From assembly GCA_021713415.1 (NCBI GenBank), contig JAKJJQ010000019.1:1-53425 (forward strand): 53,425 nt of DNA, in the 5' to 3' direction. Every line of letters starts with the position of its first letter. Positions within the stretch are counted from its first letter, which is position 1. A program made the translations under genes and the position numbers. Origin of the DNA: M0027 sp021713415 (GTDB lineage Bacteria; Pseudomonadota; Gammaproteobacteria; Francisellales; Francisellaceae). The notes beneath the pieces are model-generated. The model worked only from the letters and a program-made list of their open reading frames with translations, was not told the DNA's origin and made no database searches. This document shows positions 1 through 9,705 of this stretch, one piece after another.

Positions 1-139
1 CTGAGCATGTGTTTACAGTTTCAGCTATAACAAAGGCATTAGTTTTAAGAGCTGATGCACGTGTAAGTAAAACTTGTAATTGATTAATTGTAAGATCAGA
101 TAATGCACTTAAAAATGAATTAAATTTTGATTTTCTCAT
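1..139 (-). CDS. 5' end of a gene cut by the window edge, possibly an IS1595-like transposase
   Basis: Reading leftwards from an ATG at 139-137, 46 codons stay open to the window edge. A GGGG ribosome-binding site lies about nine bases upstream of the start. The peptide begins MRKSKFNSFL, continues with a short helical stretch (LTINQLQVLL), and a Cys appears near residue 45. A short helical N-terminus followed by Cys-containing zinc-finger residues is seen in IS1595-type transposases, but too little is visible to assign a family. The 226 bases between this start and the next gene are strongly AT-rich and hold no gene. Confidence 0.45.
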   Translation of the reverse strand, partial: MRKSKFNSFLSALSDLTINQLQVLLTRASALKTNAFVIAETVNTCS

Positions 140-309
140 AACTATATACCCCAAAAAGAATATTACTGTTATAAGAAATATATTCAAGTTCAACATATAT
201 TGCCAAAATAGCCTTAATTTTTGTTTTCTTTGATATTATTAATTATATAATTCAATTCTTTATCATTTATTGTTAATAATATAATATGGGAAAAAATAAT
301 ATTGTTTTG

Positions 310-350
310 TATATTTATAAATACAATTTAAGAATATTATATTTATAAAT
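310..350. repeat. Two direct copies of a 13-base box containing a palindrome
   Basis: TATATTTATAAAT occurs at 310-322 and again at 338-350, 28 bases apart start to start. Each copy contains the 10-base palindrome ATTTATAAAT. The pair ends 15 bases before the start codon of the cyclase gene, where a repressor or activator site would be expected. The region is very AT-rich, so chance repetition is possible. Confidence 0.35.
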
Positions 351-365
351 GAAGGTTGGTTCATA

Positions 366-3300
366 ATGAATAAGCTTGATGGTTTTGGTTATAGTCAATT
401 AAAAATGATATCACAAGATCATGTAACTAGTGTGTTTATGGCAGTTAGAGAAAAGGATAATACTAGAGTAATTATTAAAAAGTTAAATAATGATATACCA
501 TCTAAGGCTGATATTAATTATTTATTGCATGAGTATGAAGTATTGTCATTGTTACAAGAATTAGAAGTTGTTCCTAAAATAATTGAGTTAATTAATTCCG
601 GTAACTTATACGCTATAATAACAGAGGATTCATCTTATCAAAGTATTCAAAGAATCTTAGATACAGATGGGAAAATGACTTTAACAAGTTTTCTAGCATT
701 TGCTATTCCTTGTGTTGAGGCACTAGATAAGATTCATTCATATGATATTATTCATAAAAATTTTAATACATTGAATATATTATATGATCTTAATACTCGC
801 CAAGTTAAAATAACTAATTTTTCACTTTCAGTGGAAATTGCGTCTCAAAAAACAAGTAAGCTGGATGTTAATACTTTAGAAGGTACGCTGCCTTATATTT
901 CCCCTGAGCAAACTGCTAGAATGAACTATCGTATTGATTATAGAAGTGATTATTACTCATTAGGTGTAACTTTTTATCAATTATTAACTGGGATCTTACC
1001 TTTTCAAGGTAATGATGCAAATGAGTTAATTTATGCACATATTGCAAAAGTGCCAACTCCTGTGCATGTAGTTGATCCAAATATTCCTGAAGTTATATCA
1101 GACATTGTGATGAAATTACTTGAAAAAGAGCCAGCTAAAAGATATCAGAGTTTATATGGGTTGTTGTATGATTTGACTAAATGTAGTCAAAAAATTAAAG
1201 ACGGGGTAGTAGAGTTATTTGATATTGCTGAAAAAGATATATCTAAAGAGCTAAAACCTTCAGAGAAAATCTATGGAAGAGATAAGCAAATAGATATTTT
1301 ATTTTTAAGGTATGAAGAAGTAGCTTTTGGTAATTCTAATGTACTTTTTATTCAAGGTGCATCAGGTTTTGGTAAGACTATGCTAGTGCAAAAACTTAAT
1401 GAAAAATTACTACAACATCATGGATATTTAATTTCGGGGAAGTATGAGTATTTAAAACGATCAATACCTTATTATGCCATAGCTCAAGCACTAGATAAGC
1501 TTATTAAGGAAACACTGACAAAAAATACAGAGCAACTTGATAAAATTAAACAACGGACACTTGAAGCGCTTGGGGATAATGCAGGTGTAATGATAGACTT
1601 TATTCCAACATTGTCTTTTCTAATAGGTAAAGCAGAGGCATCAGATACCATAGATAGTAATGAATCAACAAATCGTTTTAATCATGGTATTACACAATTG
1701 TTAAAGTCACTAATTAATCAATCTATGCCAATTACCTTATTTTTAGATGATTTGCAGTGGGCTGATATTGCTTCTTTTGAATTACTTAAACTACTCATTT
1801 TAGAAAAAATTCCTTATCTTTTAATTATTGGTGCTTATCGAGAAGCTGAGGTTGATGATACACATCCACTTTTAAGCTTAATGCGTGAAATTAAACAATT
1901 AAATATAGGTTATGATCTAATCACATTGGAAGCACTTACAAAAATAGATGTTAATCAATATTTGGTTGATAGTTTAAATAAATCTACTAATGAAGTGTCA
2001 GGCTTAGTTGAAGTTATGTATGAAAAGACACTAGGTAATCCATTTTTTTTACAGCAGTTATTGATTACACTTCACCAGCAAAAAATTATATATTTTGATA
2101 ATGAATTAATACAGTGGCAATGGGATATTAATCAAGTTAAACAACAAAGATTTAGTGATAATGTTGTTGAGCTTTTGATTGGCAATATTGAACAATTAGA
2201 TCAGCATTTATGTGACTTATTAAGTGCAGCAGCCTGTATTGGTAGTGAGTTTAATATTAAGCTTTTGGCAAAAATTTTTAATATGGATTTAGAAAAAGTT
2301 TTATCTAATATGAAAAATTTAGTGAAACATGGTTATATTCTTACACAGGAGTCTAGGTATTATGAAGCTAAAATTTATCAATTTACTCATGATAGAATTA
2401 AACAAGCAGCATACGAACTGCTCGATGATAAAACTACACAGCAAACAAGCTTGATTATAGCTAGAGAATTATTGTTAGATTGTCTTGGTGATGATATTCA
2501 GTCTGAAGCATTGTTTAATATTGTTGATCATTATAATCGAGCTTTTAATGTAAAAGGTAGCCAGATTGATGATGAAGAAATCAAAACAATTATTCAGCTA
2601 AATATACAAGCTGCCCGGTATGCAAAGGAATCAGCTGCATTTGATGCTGCATTTAATTATTATCAGATGAGTTTAAAGTGGATAGAACATGAAAACTGGC
2701 AAAAAGATTACAATTATCTATGTGAAATTAATATTGGTGCTATGGAGTGTGCTTTTTATTCTAATCAGTTTAAAGAAATGGAAAAGTATCGAAAAAAATT
2801 AAAGCACTATGTAAATGATATTCAATATGAAAGTCAAATTGTTAATATTTATGGGTATTACTTATTAGGGCAAGAACGTTATCATGATGTAACGTGTATG
2901 ATTTTAGAGCTATATAAAAAGGCAGGCTTATCTATAGCGATTAAACCAAATTTAATTGGTTTAATTTATGATATTCTAAAATCTAACAAGGAAATGAAAA
3001 AATATACTGATGAGGATATTATTAATTTAAAAGAAACAGCTGATGAAAATATTCGTATTATATTTACCCATTTACCAAATCTGACTAAGGGGGCTTATTT
3101 AGACAGAAATATACCTTTGCTGTTTAAGGCTAATATTAAAACATTACGATTAGTTTTAAAATATGGTTATTATCGTAATTCAACTACTAGCTTAGCTGGT
3201 TGTATGTTTATGGTAAGTTTACTTGGAAATATTCCAGAAGCACTGAAATGGGCAAAGCGTGTGTTTATTTTATCAGATAAAATAAATATTAAACGAGATA

Positions 3301-5453
3301 GAGTTGAACATATTTTTACCACTACATTTGTTGTGCTTCATTATCAAAAACCACTTCAACAGATTACAAAAGACTTATTAAGAAATTATGAACAAGCTGT
3401 ACATTATGGTGTTAAAAATACAGCTGCACTATCAATATGGAATCATTTTTTTCTTCAATATTTTATGGGAGTTGGTTGTAATGAGCTAATTAACAATATT
3501 AATCAATATAGAAAAAAATTAAAAATATTTGAAGAAAATATTGCTGTTACAGGGTTAGACTTAATTGTGCAGTCAGCTTATAATTTAAGATATCATTCTG
3601 ACCATCAAAACTCTTTTAGTGAGTTGGCTGGTGATTATTTTGATGAGCATAAACAAAATGAAGAACTTAATCATATGATTTATGCAAGAATGCTGTTAAT
3701 TAAGCTTTCAATAGCCTCTATTTTAGATACGCAGCAAATATCATTAAACATAGTCAATCGGTTAAAAGGTAAACCTAGTAAGAGTTTAATTGGTTCGTAT
3801 AACTTTAATGTATTTAAATTTTATCAGGCATTAACATATATTCAATCATTACCAAGTGCGTCATTTTTTCAACGTTTAAAGATGAAAATAATTATAAAAA
3901 AAGTGTTAAAAAAATTCCAAAAATATGCACAATACTGTCCTGATAATTATTTATCAAAATACTTGATCATAAAAGCTTTTTGGAATCAGTATGCTAAAGA
4001 TTTTAGTTCCGCTGAAAAAGCATTTGAACAAGCGATTGATGCAGGTAAAAAATACCGGTTATTATTTGATGAAGCAATAGCTAATGAATGGCTAGGGCGA
4101 CATTATTTAGAATTAAAGCGCGATACAGTTGCTAGATATTATCTACAGGCAGCATATCAATGCTATGATAGTGTACAAATGTTTACAAAAACTAAGGTAT
4201 TGTCTGAATCATTTTCTAATATTTTAAGTCATCCAGTCGCAGATAATATAGCTGAGAAAAATATTAATTTAAATACACAAACATTAAAAGTGAGTGATGT
4301 TTCACTAAATATCAATAGTATTCAAAAGTCAGTAGAGGTTATTTCCTCTACAATGGTAATCGATGAGCTATTAACAAAACTATTGAATTTATTAATTGAA
4401 AATGCAGGCGCGCAAAGTGGCTGTGTTCTATTGCCGAAAGAGGGAAAGTTCTATATAGAAGCATATATGAATTCTCAAGGTGAAATGTCAAGCTTATTAG
4501 AGTCTATGCCTGTTTCATCTGATTTAATTGCTCAGTCTGTTTTACAATATGTAATTAATACAGCTAAATCAGTTGTGTTGGATAATGCATCTAAAAATCC
4601 TGATTTTTATAGCGACCCTTATATTAGTGACCATCAGGTCAAATCAATTATTTGTTTGCCATTGATTAGTCAAAATAAAATAACGGCAATTCTTTATCTA
4701 GAGAACAATATGATTCCAAAAACGTTTACTGAAGATAGGTGTCAACAGTTAAAATTCTTATCTGGTCAAATTGCAATATCCATTGAAAATGCCAAGCTAT
4801 ATACAAGAACAACTCGCTTAAATAAAGCCTATCAACGATTTGTGCCAAAAAACTTTATTAAATTATTAGGCAAAAAAAGTGTCACACATATTCAACTAGG
4901 TGATTATGTTGAAGCGGATATGAGCGTATTATTTGCAGATATTAGAAGGTTTACTGATATGTCAGAGATAATGACACCTGAAGAAACCTTTGCATTTATT
5001 AATCAATTTTTAGCTAATATGGAACCAATAATCCATCAACACAATGGTTTTATTGATAAATATATTGGTGATGCAATTATGGCCTTATTTCCAAAATCAG
5101 CAAATGATGCATTTGAATGCGGGTGTCAATTGCTTGAAGTTGTACAAAAATATAATTATTTTCGTAAAAAGAAAGCATTATTAGAAGTAGAAATTGGTAT
5201 AGGAATTAATACAGGTAAATTAGTATTAGGTACAGTTGGTACTGATAAACGCATGGATGGTACAGTTATATCTGATGCTGTGAATGTTGCCTCACGAATG
5301 GAAGCACTAAATAAAGTCTATAAGACAAATTTATTATTATCAGAGCATACTTATCAACAATTAAACTCAAAACATAAAGCTTGTTTAACTGAAATAGGTC
5401 AGGTTGAGATTCGCGGTAAAAAAGCAAAAATAAATATTTATAGTTTAAAATGA
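366..5453 (+). CDS. Multidomain kinase-like / AAA ATPase / GAF / class III adenylate cyclase
   Basis: A 1695-residue cytoplasmic signalling protein. Residues about 1-275 are a protein-kinase fold: Lys38 in VIIK and PEQ of the activation segment are kept, but the catalytic loop reads HKN (130-132) instead of HRD and the DFG motif reads NFS (151-153). This domain is therefore probably a pseudokinase. An AAA/STAND-type ATPase follows, with Walker A GASGFGKT (331-338) and Walker B FLDDLQWAD near 460. A long helical TPR-like middle leads to a GAF domain (about 1330-1480) and a C-terminal cyclase (about 1500-1695). The cyclase keeps both metal aspartates (Asp1525, Asp1569), the adenine-selecting pair Lys1565/Thr1633 and the transition-state Asn1640/Arg1644, so it should make cAMP. 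The architecture is known from multidomain bacterial sensors. It stands alone in its transcription unit. Confidence 0.9.
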   Translation: MNKLDGFGYSQLKMISQDHVTSVFMAVREKDNTRVIIKKLNNDIPSKADINYLLHEYEVLSLLQELEVVPKIIELINSGNLYAIITEDSSYQSIQRILDTDGKMTLTSFLAFAIPCVEALDKIHSYDIIHKNFNTLNILYDLNTRQVKITNFSLSVEIASQKTSKLDVNTLEGTLPYISPEQTARMNYRIDYRSDYYSLGVTFYQLLTGILPFQGNDANELIYAHIAKVPTPVHVVDPNIPEVISDIVMKLLEKEPAKRYQSLYGLLYDLTKCSQKIKDGVVELFDIAEKDISKELKPSEKIYGRDKQIDILFLRYEEVAFGNSNVLFIQGASGFGKTMLVQKLNEKLLQHHGYLISGKYEYLKRSIPYYAIAQALDKLIKETLTKNTEQLDKIKQRTLEALGDNAGVMIDFIPTLSFLIGKAEASDTIDSNESTNRFNHGITQLLKSLINQSMPITLFLDDLQWADIASFELLKLLILEKIPYLLIIGAYREAEVDDTHPLLSLMREIKQLNIGYDLITLEALTKIDVNQYLVDSLNKSTNEVSGLVEVMYEKTLGNPFFLQQLLITLHQQKIIYFDNELIQWQWDINQVKQQRFSDNVVELLIGNIEQLDQHLCDLLSAAACIGSEFNIKLLAKIFNMDLEKVLSNMKNLVKHGYILTQESRYYEAKIYQFTHDRIKQAAYELLDDKTTQQTSLIIARELLLDCLGDDIQSEALFNIVDHYNRAFNVKGSQIDDEEIKTIIQLNIQAARYAKESAAFDAAFNYYQMSLKWIEHENWQKDYNYLCEINIGAMECAFYSNQFKEMEKYRKKLKHYVNDIQYESQIVNIYGYYLLGQERYHDVTCMILELYKKAGLSIAIKPNLIGLIYDILKSNKEMKKYTDEDIINLKETADENIRIIFTHLPNLTKGAYLDRNIPLLFKANIKTLRLVLKYGYYRNSTTSLAGCMFMVSLLGNIPEALKWAKRVFILSDKINIKRDRVEHIFTTTFVVLHYQKPLQQITKDLLRNYEQAVHYGVKNTAALSIWNHFFLQYFMGVGCNELINNINQYRKKLKIFEENIAVTGLDLIVQSAYNLRYHSDHQNSFSELAGDYFDEHKQNEELNHMIYARMLLIKLSIASILDTQQISLNIVNRLKGKPSKSLIGSYNFNVFKFYQALTYIQSLPSASFFQRLKMKIIIKKVLKKFQKYAQYCPDNYLSKYLIIKAFWNQYAKDFSSAEKAFEQAIDAGKKYRLLFDEAIANEWLGRHYLELKRDTVARYYLQAAYQCYDSVQMFTKTKVLSESFSNILSHPVADNIAEKNINLNTQTLKVSDVSLNINSIQKSVEVISSTMVIDELLTKLLNLLIENAGAQSGCVLLPKEGKFYIEAYMNSQGEMSSLLESMPVSSDLIAQSVLQYVINTAKSVVLDNASKNPDFYSDPYISDHQVKSIICLPLISQNKITAILYLENNMIPKTFTEDRCQQLKFLSGQIAISIENAKLYTRTTRLNKAYQRFVPKNFIKLLGKKSVTHIQLGDYVEADMSVLFADIRRFTDMSEIMTPEETFAFINQFLANMEPIIHQHNGFIDKYIGDAIMALFPKSANDAFECGCQLLEVVQKYNYFRKKKALLEVEIGIGINTGKLVLGTVGTDKRMDGTVISDAVNVASRMEALNKVYKTNLLLSEHTYQQLNSKHKACLTEIGQVEIRGKKAKINIYSLK

Positions 5454-5580
5454 GATTCAGATTAAATGCCAATTATATATTATTATATTTTAACGATAGA
5501 AAAGGGATTTAATTTTCTTGATTTTTTAAATGTCTTGATTTATTATCAGACTTCATTTTATAAAAAGGTTAATTCCAATG

Positions 5581-5712
5581 AAGCAATTATACGTACAGGG
5601 CGTTGAACCGAGCAAGGCTACTAAGATGGCGTTGTATTGCTTTATCCTTACAACTCCAATGCGAGTAGTCATCACCCCTTAATTGGTGAAATCTCAGGGT
5701 AAATATGCCCAT
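5581..5712. other. GC-richer unexplained intergenic segment
   Basis: Within the 333-base gap 5454-5786, positions 5581-5700 are about 44% G+C by hand count, clearly above the flanks. The minus strand carries an open frame of 41 codons (ATG at 5712-5710, stop at 5589-5587) beginning MGIFTLRFHQ. The plus strand carries one of 34 codons from 5579. Neither has a ribosome-binding site and I recognise neither product. It could be a remnant of a mobile element or a structured RNA. The rest of the gap is AT-rich and shows no gene. Confidence 0.4.
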
Positions 5713-5748
5713 AATTTGGTAAATTTAATAATTAAAAATATGATTCTC

Positions 5749-5764
5749 AACAGAATATTCTGTT
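5749..5764. promoter_or_regulatory. 16-base perfect palindrome upstream of yheS
   Basis: AACAGAATATTCTGTT is a perfect palindrome ending 22 bases before the yheS start codon. Its position suits an operator. It does not match the gammaproteobacterial LexA box, whose CTG and CAG arms run in the opposite order. Confidence 0.4.
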
Positions 5765-5786
5765 AAAAACTTTGGAGTTTATTTCA

Positions 5787-7364
5787 ATGTTAACATTTAG
5801 AAATGTCGCTATAGCGCATGGCGCAAATACTTTGGTAGAAGGTATTAGCTTTTCGGTTTATAAAAAACAAGTTATTGGACTTTGCGGTCATAATGGTTGT
5901 GGTAAGTCTTCACTTTTAGCAACCATTAACCATCAAAGTGAGGTGCAAACAGGGACAGTTGAGCTTAAAGGTGGTGTGCGTGTACAGTCCTTAGCTCAAG
6001 AAATTACTCAAAGCGATGATAAGGCGATTGATTTTGTAATATCGGGAGATGCTAACTTACATAAAATATATCAAGATTTAGCTTATGCAGAGACGATTAA
6101 TGATTATGATTTAATGATGAAATCTCATCAGAGACTATCAGAATGTGATGGTTATTCAGCACAAGCAAAAGCAGCTAAGATGCTTAATGGTTTAGGCTTT
6201 AGTGATGAAGCAATGCAGAACCCATATCAGTCATTTTCTGGTGGTTGGCGTATGCGCCTTAATTTAGCAAAATGCTTGTTCACACCGAGTGATTTACTGC
6301 TATTAGATGAGCCAACAAACCATTTAGATATGGAAGCAATTATTTGGTTGGAGAATTTTTTAAAGCATTATCAAGGTGCTGTGGTTTTGGTATCTCATGA
6401 TCGGGATTTTTTAGATCAAGTGGTAACACATATTGGCTATATTGAGCATCAGGCTTTTAAGCTTTATAAGGGTAATTATTCAACATTTGAATATGAACGA
6501 GCGCAAGCGATTGCCCTTAATAATGCAAGCTATAAAAAACAACAAACACAAATTGCGCATATGCAATCTTATGTTGATCGTTTTCGTTATAAAGCATCGA
6601 AGGCAAAACAAGCACAAAGTCGCCTAAAAGCGCTTGAGCGTATGGATAAAATTAAATTTATCTATGAGGCATCACCATTTCGATTTGAGTTTAAGGCACC
6701 ACATAAAATGCCAAACCCAATGGTGACATTTGATAAGGCTGTATTAGGATATAATGAAGTTGATATCTTAACTAAGCTTAAATTTAGTATACGCTCAGGT
6801 GAACGTATTGGTTTATTAGGCATTAATGGTGCAGGTAAATCAACATTAATTAAAGGCATTTGTGGTCAATTAAAACCGAAAAGTGGTTTAATTGAAGTTT
6901 TCTCAGGTGTTAAAATTGGCTATTTTGCACAACATCAGTTAGATGAGCTAGATGTCAGTGTCAATGCATTAACCTTATTAAGGCGCATTGCACCAGGTGT
7001 AACTGAGCGAGAGTTGATAACTTATCTGGGTGGTTTTGGTTTTAGTCGCGATGATTCTTATCGAATATTGTCATCATTTTCAGGTGGTGAAAAATCTCGA
7101 TTAGCACTAGCATTAATTATTTGGCAGAAACCAAATTTATTGCTATTAGATGAGCCGACGAACCACTTGGATATGGATATGCGACAAGCACTAACTGAGG
7201 CATTAAATAATTTTGAAGGTGCATTGGTTGTGGTCTCACATGATCGCTATTTACTAAAAACACTGGTTGATGAGCTTTATTTGATAAAAAATGGCCAATT
7301 AGAAGTATTTAGTGGTGCATTAGAAGACTATCAGTCAATTTGGAAAAAAATGTCAAATAATTAA
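5787..7364 (+). CDS. yheS: ABC-F family ATPase, YheS type
   Basis: A soluble protein with two ABC ATPase domains and no membrane part, the ABC-F layout of ribosome-associated translation factors. Walker A motifs are GHNGCGKSS and GINGAGKST. The signatures FSGGWRMRL and FSGGEKSRL are each followed by LLLDEPTNHLDM. The inter-domain linker (SYVDRFRYKASKAKQAQSR) and the start MLTFRNV resemble YheS rather than Uup or EttA. At 525 residues it is shorter than E. coli YheS (about 635), because it lacks the C-terminal extension. ATG 5787 was chosen over an upstream TTG at 5772 because GGAG at 5775-5778 sits at the right distance. The MFS gene 47 bases downstream may be cotranscribed. Confidence 0.92.
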   Translation: MLTFRNVAIAHGANTLVEGISFSVYKKQVIGLCGHNGCGKSSLLATINHQSEVQTGTVELKGGVRVQSLAQEITQSDDKAIDFVISGDANLHKIYQDLAYAETINDYDLMMKSHQRLSECDGYSAQAKAAKMLNGLGFSDEAMQNPYQSFSGGWRMRLNLAKCLFTPSDLLLLDEPTNHLDMEAIIWLENFLKHYQGAVVLVSHDRDFLDQVVTHIGYIEHQAFKLYKGNYSTFEYERAQAIALNNASYKKQQTQIAHMQSYVDRFRYKASKAKQAQSRLKALERMDKIKFIYEASPFRFEFKAPHKMPNPMVTFDKAVLGYNEVDILTKLKFSIRSGERIGLLGINGAGKSTLIKGICGQLKPKSGLIEVFSGVKIGYFAQHQLDELDVSVNALTLLRRIAPGVTERELITYLGGFGFSRDDSYRILSSFSGGEKSRLALALIIWQKPNLLLLDEPTNHLDMDMRQALTEALNNFEGALVVVSHDRYLLKTLVDELYLIKNGQLEVFSGALEDYQSIWKKMSNN

Positions 7365-7411
7365 GTTTAAACTTTAGCTTACAAAGAGTATGTGAAAATA
7401 GGATAATAACA

Positions 7412-8662
7412 ATGAGTAATAAACAAATATCGTCGGGTTACATTATTTTTATATTAATGGTGACCATTGCAATTGATGTGATGGGCCTTGGGCTTATATT
7501 TCCAATTATCCCCGAATTAATATTAGATAAGAGTAATGAATTATTTTTAGTAGCTGATACAACTGCAACTGTACGTTATTTCTATTATGGACTAACGATG
7601 GCAGTTTGGCCTTTGGGTATGTTTTTCGGTAGTTCTATTTTAGGACGTTTATCGGATATTTTTGGGCGTAAACGTTTACTTGTCATTGCATTATTAGGTG
7701 TTGCCTTAAGTTACTTTTTATCAGTTTTTGCGATAATGACTGAAAATTTAAGCATTTTTATTATTAGTCGCTTTACTGTTGGCTTATTTGGTGGTTCTTT
7801 TGGTTTAGCGCAGGCTACAATCATTGATGTATCCCCAAGGGATAAAATTACACGAAACTTAAGTTTTGTAACTTTAGCTGCTTCAATTGGCTTTATTATT
7901 GGCCCAGGTTTAACAACGCTTATTGGTCAGATATATCAAGGTGATAGTATGATGCAAACATTATTACCTTGTTTAATTGGTGGCTTCATTACGATTGTCA
8001 ATTTGGCAAGTGTTTGGATATTTCTTAAAGAGACTAGACAAGTTGAGAAAAGCGCTAGAAAACTGCCAGGGCTTATTGATATGTTTTTTAGCTTTAGAGT
8101 GATGTTTATAGATAAGCGTGTGATTGTTTTAGCATTTTCGTTTTTGTTTATGCAAGCAGCATGGGGATTCTATGTGCAAAATTTCCCATTAGTTTTATCA
8201 GCAGAATTTGACTTAAATCAAGCACAAATAGGCTTATCATTTGTTTGTGCAGCTTTGGGTTATTTTGTGGCTATTTTAGGTATTTTACCTATTTTGGAGA
8301 AATATTGTTCATTAAAAAGTCTTGTGATGGTTAATGGATTATTATTAGGTATAACCTTACTATTAAGTGCAGTTTATCCATCTGTTTTAATGGAATATGT
8401 TGCGTTTATTTTAGCCTCAGTCTTCCAGTTATTGTTTTATTCAGCAATTTTGGCTTGGTTTTCAAGTAAAGTTGACGATCATGAGCAGGGGCAAATCATG
8501 GGTGGAACTGTTTCTGTCTTTGGCATTGCTTGGGCAGTTAATGCGATACTTTTAGGGCCTTTGGTCTCTATTGGGGTATTTTTACCTGTTTATCTTGCAG
8601 TGATTTTATTTGTCATTGCAGGTTTAGTAGTCATTAGCGTTACAGGTGGCTCTAAAACATGA
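7412..8662 (+). CDS. MFS transporter, DHA1/TetA-like
   Basis: A 416-residue inner-membrane protein with twelve predicted hydrophobic segments. The first segment holds the motif VMGLGLIFPIIPEL, typical of the TetA/DHA1 drug:H+ antiporter branch. Loop 2-3 carries the MFS signature GRLSDIFGRKR near residues 80-92. An AGGA ribosome-binding site precedes ATG 7412. It lies directly behind yheS on the same strand. The substrate cannot be read from the sequence; efflux of a small organic compound is the family default. Confidence 0.88.
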   Translation: MSNKQISSGYIIFILMVTIAIDVMGLGLIFPIIPELILDKSNELFLVADTTATVRYFYYGLTMAVWPLGMFFGSSILGRLSDIFGRKRLLVIALLGVALSYFLSVFAIMTENLSIFIISRFTVGLFGGSFGLAQATIIDVSPRDKITRNLSFVTLAASIGFIIGPGLTTLIGQIYQGDSMMQTLLPCLIGGFITIVNLASVWIFLKETRQVEKSARKLPGLIDMFFSFRVMFIDKRVIVLAFSFLFMQAAWGFYVQNFPLVLSAEFDLNQAQIGLSFVCAALGYFVAILGILPILEKYCSLKSLVMVNGLLLGITLLLSAVYPSVLMEYVAFILASVFQLLFYSAILAWFSSKVDDHEQGQIMGGTVSVFGIAWAVNAILLGPLVSIGVFLPVYLAVILFVIAGLVVISVTGGSKT

Positions 8663-8735
8663 TATCTTGTGATTTAAACCTAAGCCAGTATACTGTTTGA
8701 CAATGGTTATGATGATGAAATAAATTAGGGGCATT

Positions 8736-9644
8736 ATGATGCGATTATCGAGCTTCAAACAGTATATAGTTGGCTTATGTTTATCTATTTTGGTATCCAT
8801 AAGCTATGCCAATGCAAAAATAGTAACCATAACCAGTAATCAATTCTCTACACTTAATGCGAAAGCAATAGAGTTAGCAAATAATTATGGTTCATCCCAT
8901 GTATTAATCGTTTATGATATTGATAATACCTTATTGGCATTAAATCAGAATTTAGGTAGTGATCAATGGTTTAGCTGGCAAGAGCATTTACTTAAAAATA
9001 AACCGCATGCTAAAGCATTAGTAGCAAATAATTTTCAAGGGCTATTAAAAGCACAAGGGTTATTATTTGAATTATCTGATATGCATTTAACTGAAAAGGA
9101 TATTCCTAGCATTATTCAGCATTTGAAAACTCAAGGCTACCCTATGGTTGTTATCACATCAAGAGGCCATGATTTTGATCATACAACGTTAAAAGCTTTA
9201 AATAACAATGACTTGAATTTTAGTCATAGTTTTAATGTTACGATGCCTAAAGGCAGTTATTACCCGTATCGTTTAGGTAATTTAAAAGATAGCGGTCTAA
9301 CTGAAAAGGATTTGCTGGTTGCTCTAATGAATAAAAAGCCTCGAGAAGTTACATTTGAACAAGGTGTTTTGTTTGGAGCTGGGCAGAATAAAGGTATTTT
9401 GTTAAAAACATTATTAGCTAAATCAGCAACTGAAATCAAAGCAGTAATTTTTATTGATGACAGTCAAAAAAATATTACTCAATTTAATCAGGTAATGGCG
9501 AATACGAATCTAACCATTATCTCAATTCGTTATAGTGCTGAAGATGCTGTTGTTAAAGCATTTCAAGCATCTAATAAACATAACGTTACATTACAATGGC
9601 AAAAACTTAATCAAACGCTTAATGAGGTATTTAAATCAAGTTAG
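8736..9644 (+). CDS. Secreted DUF2608 / HAD-like phosphatase-type protein
   Basis: A 302-residue protein with an N-terminal signal peptide (hydrophobic residues about 10-25, ending SYANA). The mature part carries HAD-superfamily motifs in order: YDIDNTLL (motif I, Asp-x-Asp), VVITSRG (motif II position) and IFIDDSQKNI (motif IV). This matches the DUF2608 family, found in Legionella, Coxiella and relatives. A periplasmic or secreted phosphatase activity is likely but not shown. ATG codons at 8736 and 8739 are both possible; AGGGG at 8727-8731 suits the second slightly better. Confidence 0.8.
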   Translation: MMRLSSFKQYIVGLCLSILVSISYANAKIVTITSNQFSTLNAKAIELANNYGSSHVLIVYDIDNTLLALNQNLGSDQWFSWQEHLLKNKPHAKALVANNFQGLLKAQGLLFELSDMHLTEKDIPSIIQHLKTQGYPMVVITSRGHDFDHTTLKALNNNDLNFSHSFNVTMPKGSYYPYRLGNLKDSGLTEKDLLVALMNKKPREVTFEQGVLFGAGQNKGILLKTLLAKSATEIKAVIFIDDSQKNITQFNQVMANTNLTIISIRYSAEDAVVKAFQASNKHNVTLQWQKLNQTLNEVFKSS

Positions 9645-9705
9645 ATATGCTAAACTTAGGCAATAGTTTTTTAGGTATAAAATTAAATCATTAAGAGTAT
9701 AAAAA

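Noticed and set aside
5581..5720. TPP or other known riboswitch before yheS
   Set aside because: Only short matches such as CTGAGA-like bases occur; the conserved core order and pairing could not be built.
5749..5764. LexA (SOS) box
   Set aside because: The arms run ACAG to CTGT, the reverse of the CTG...CAG order of the gammaproteobacterial box.
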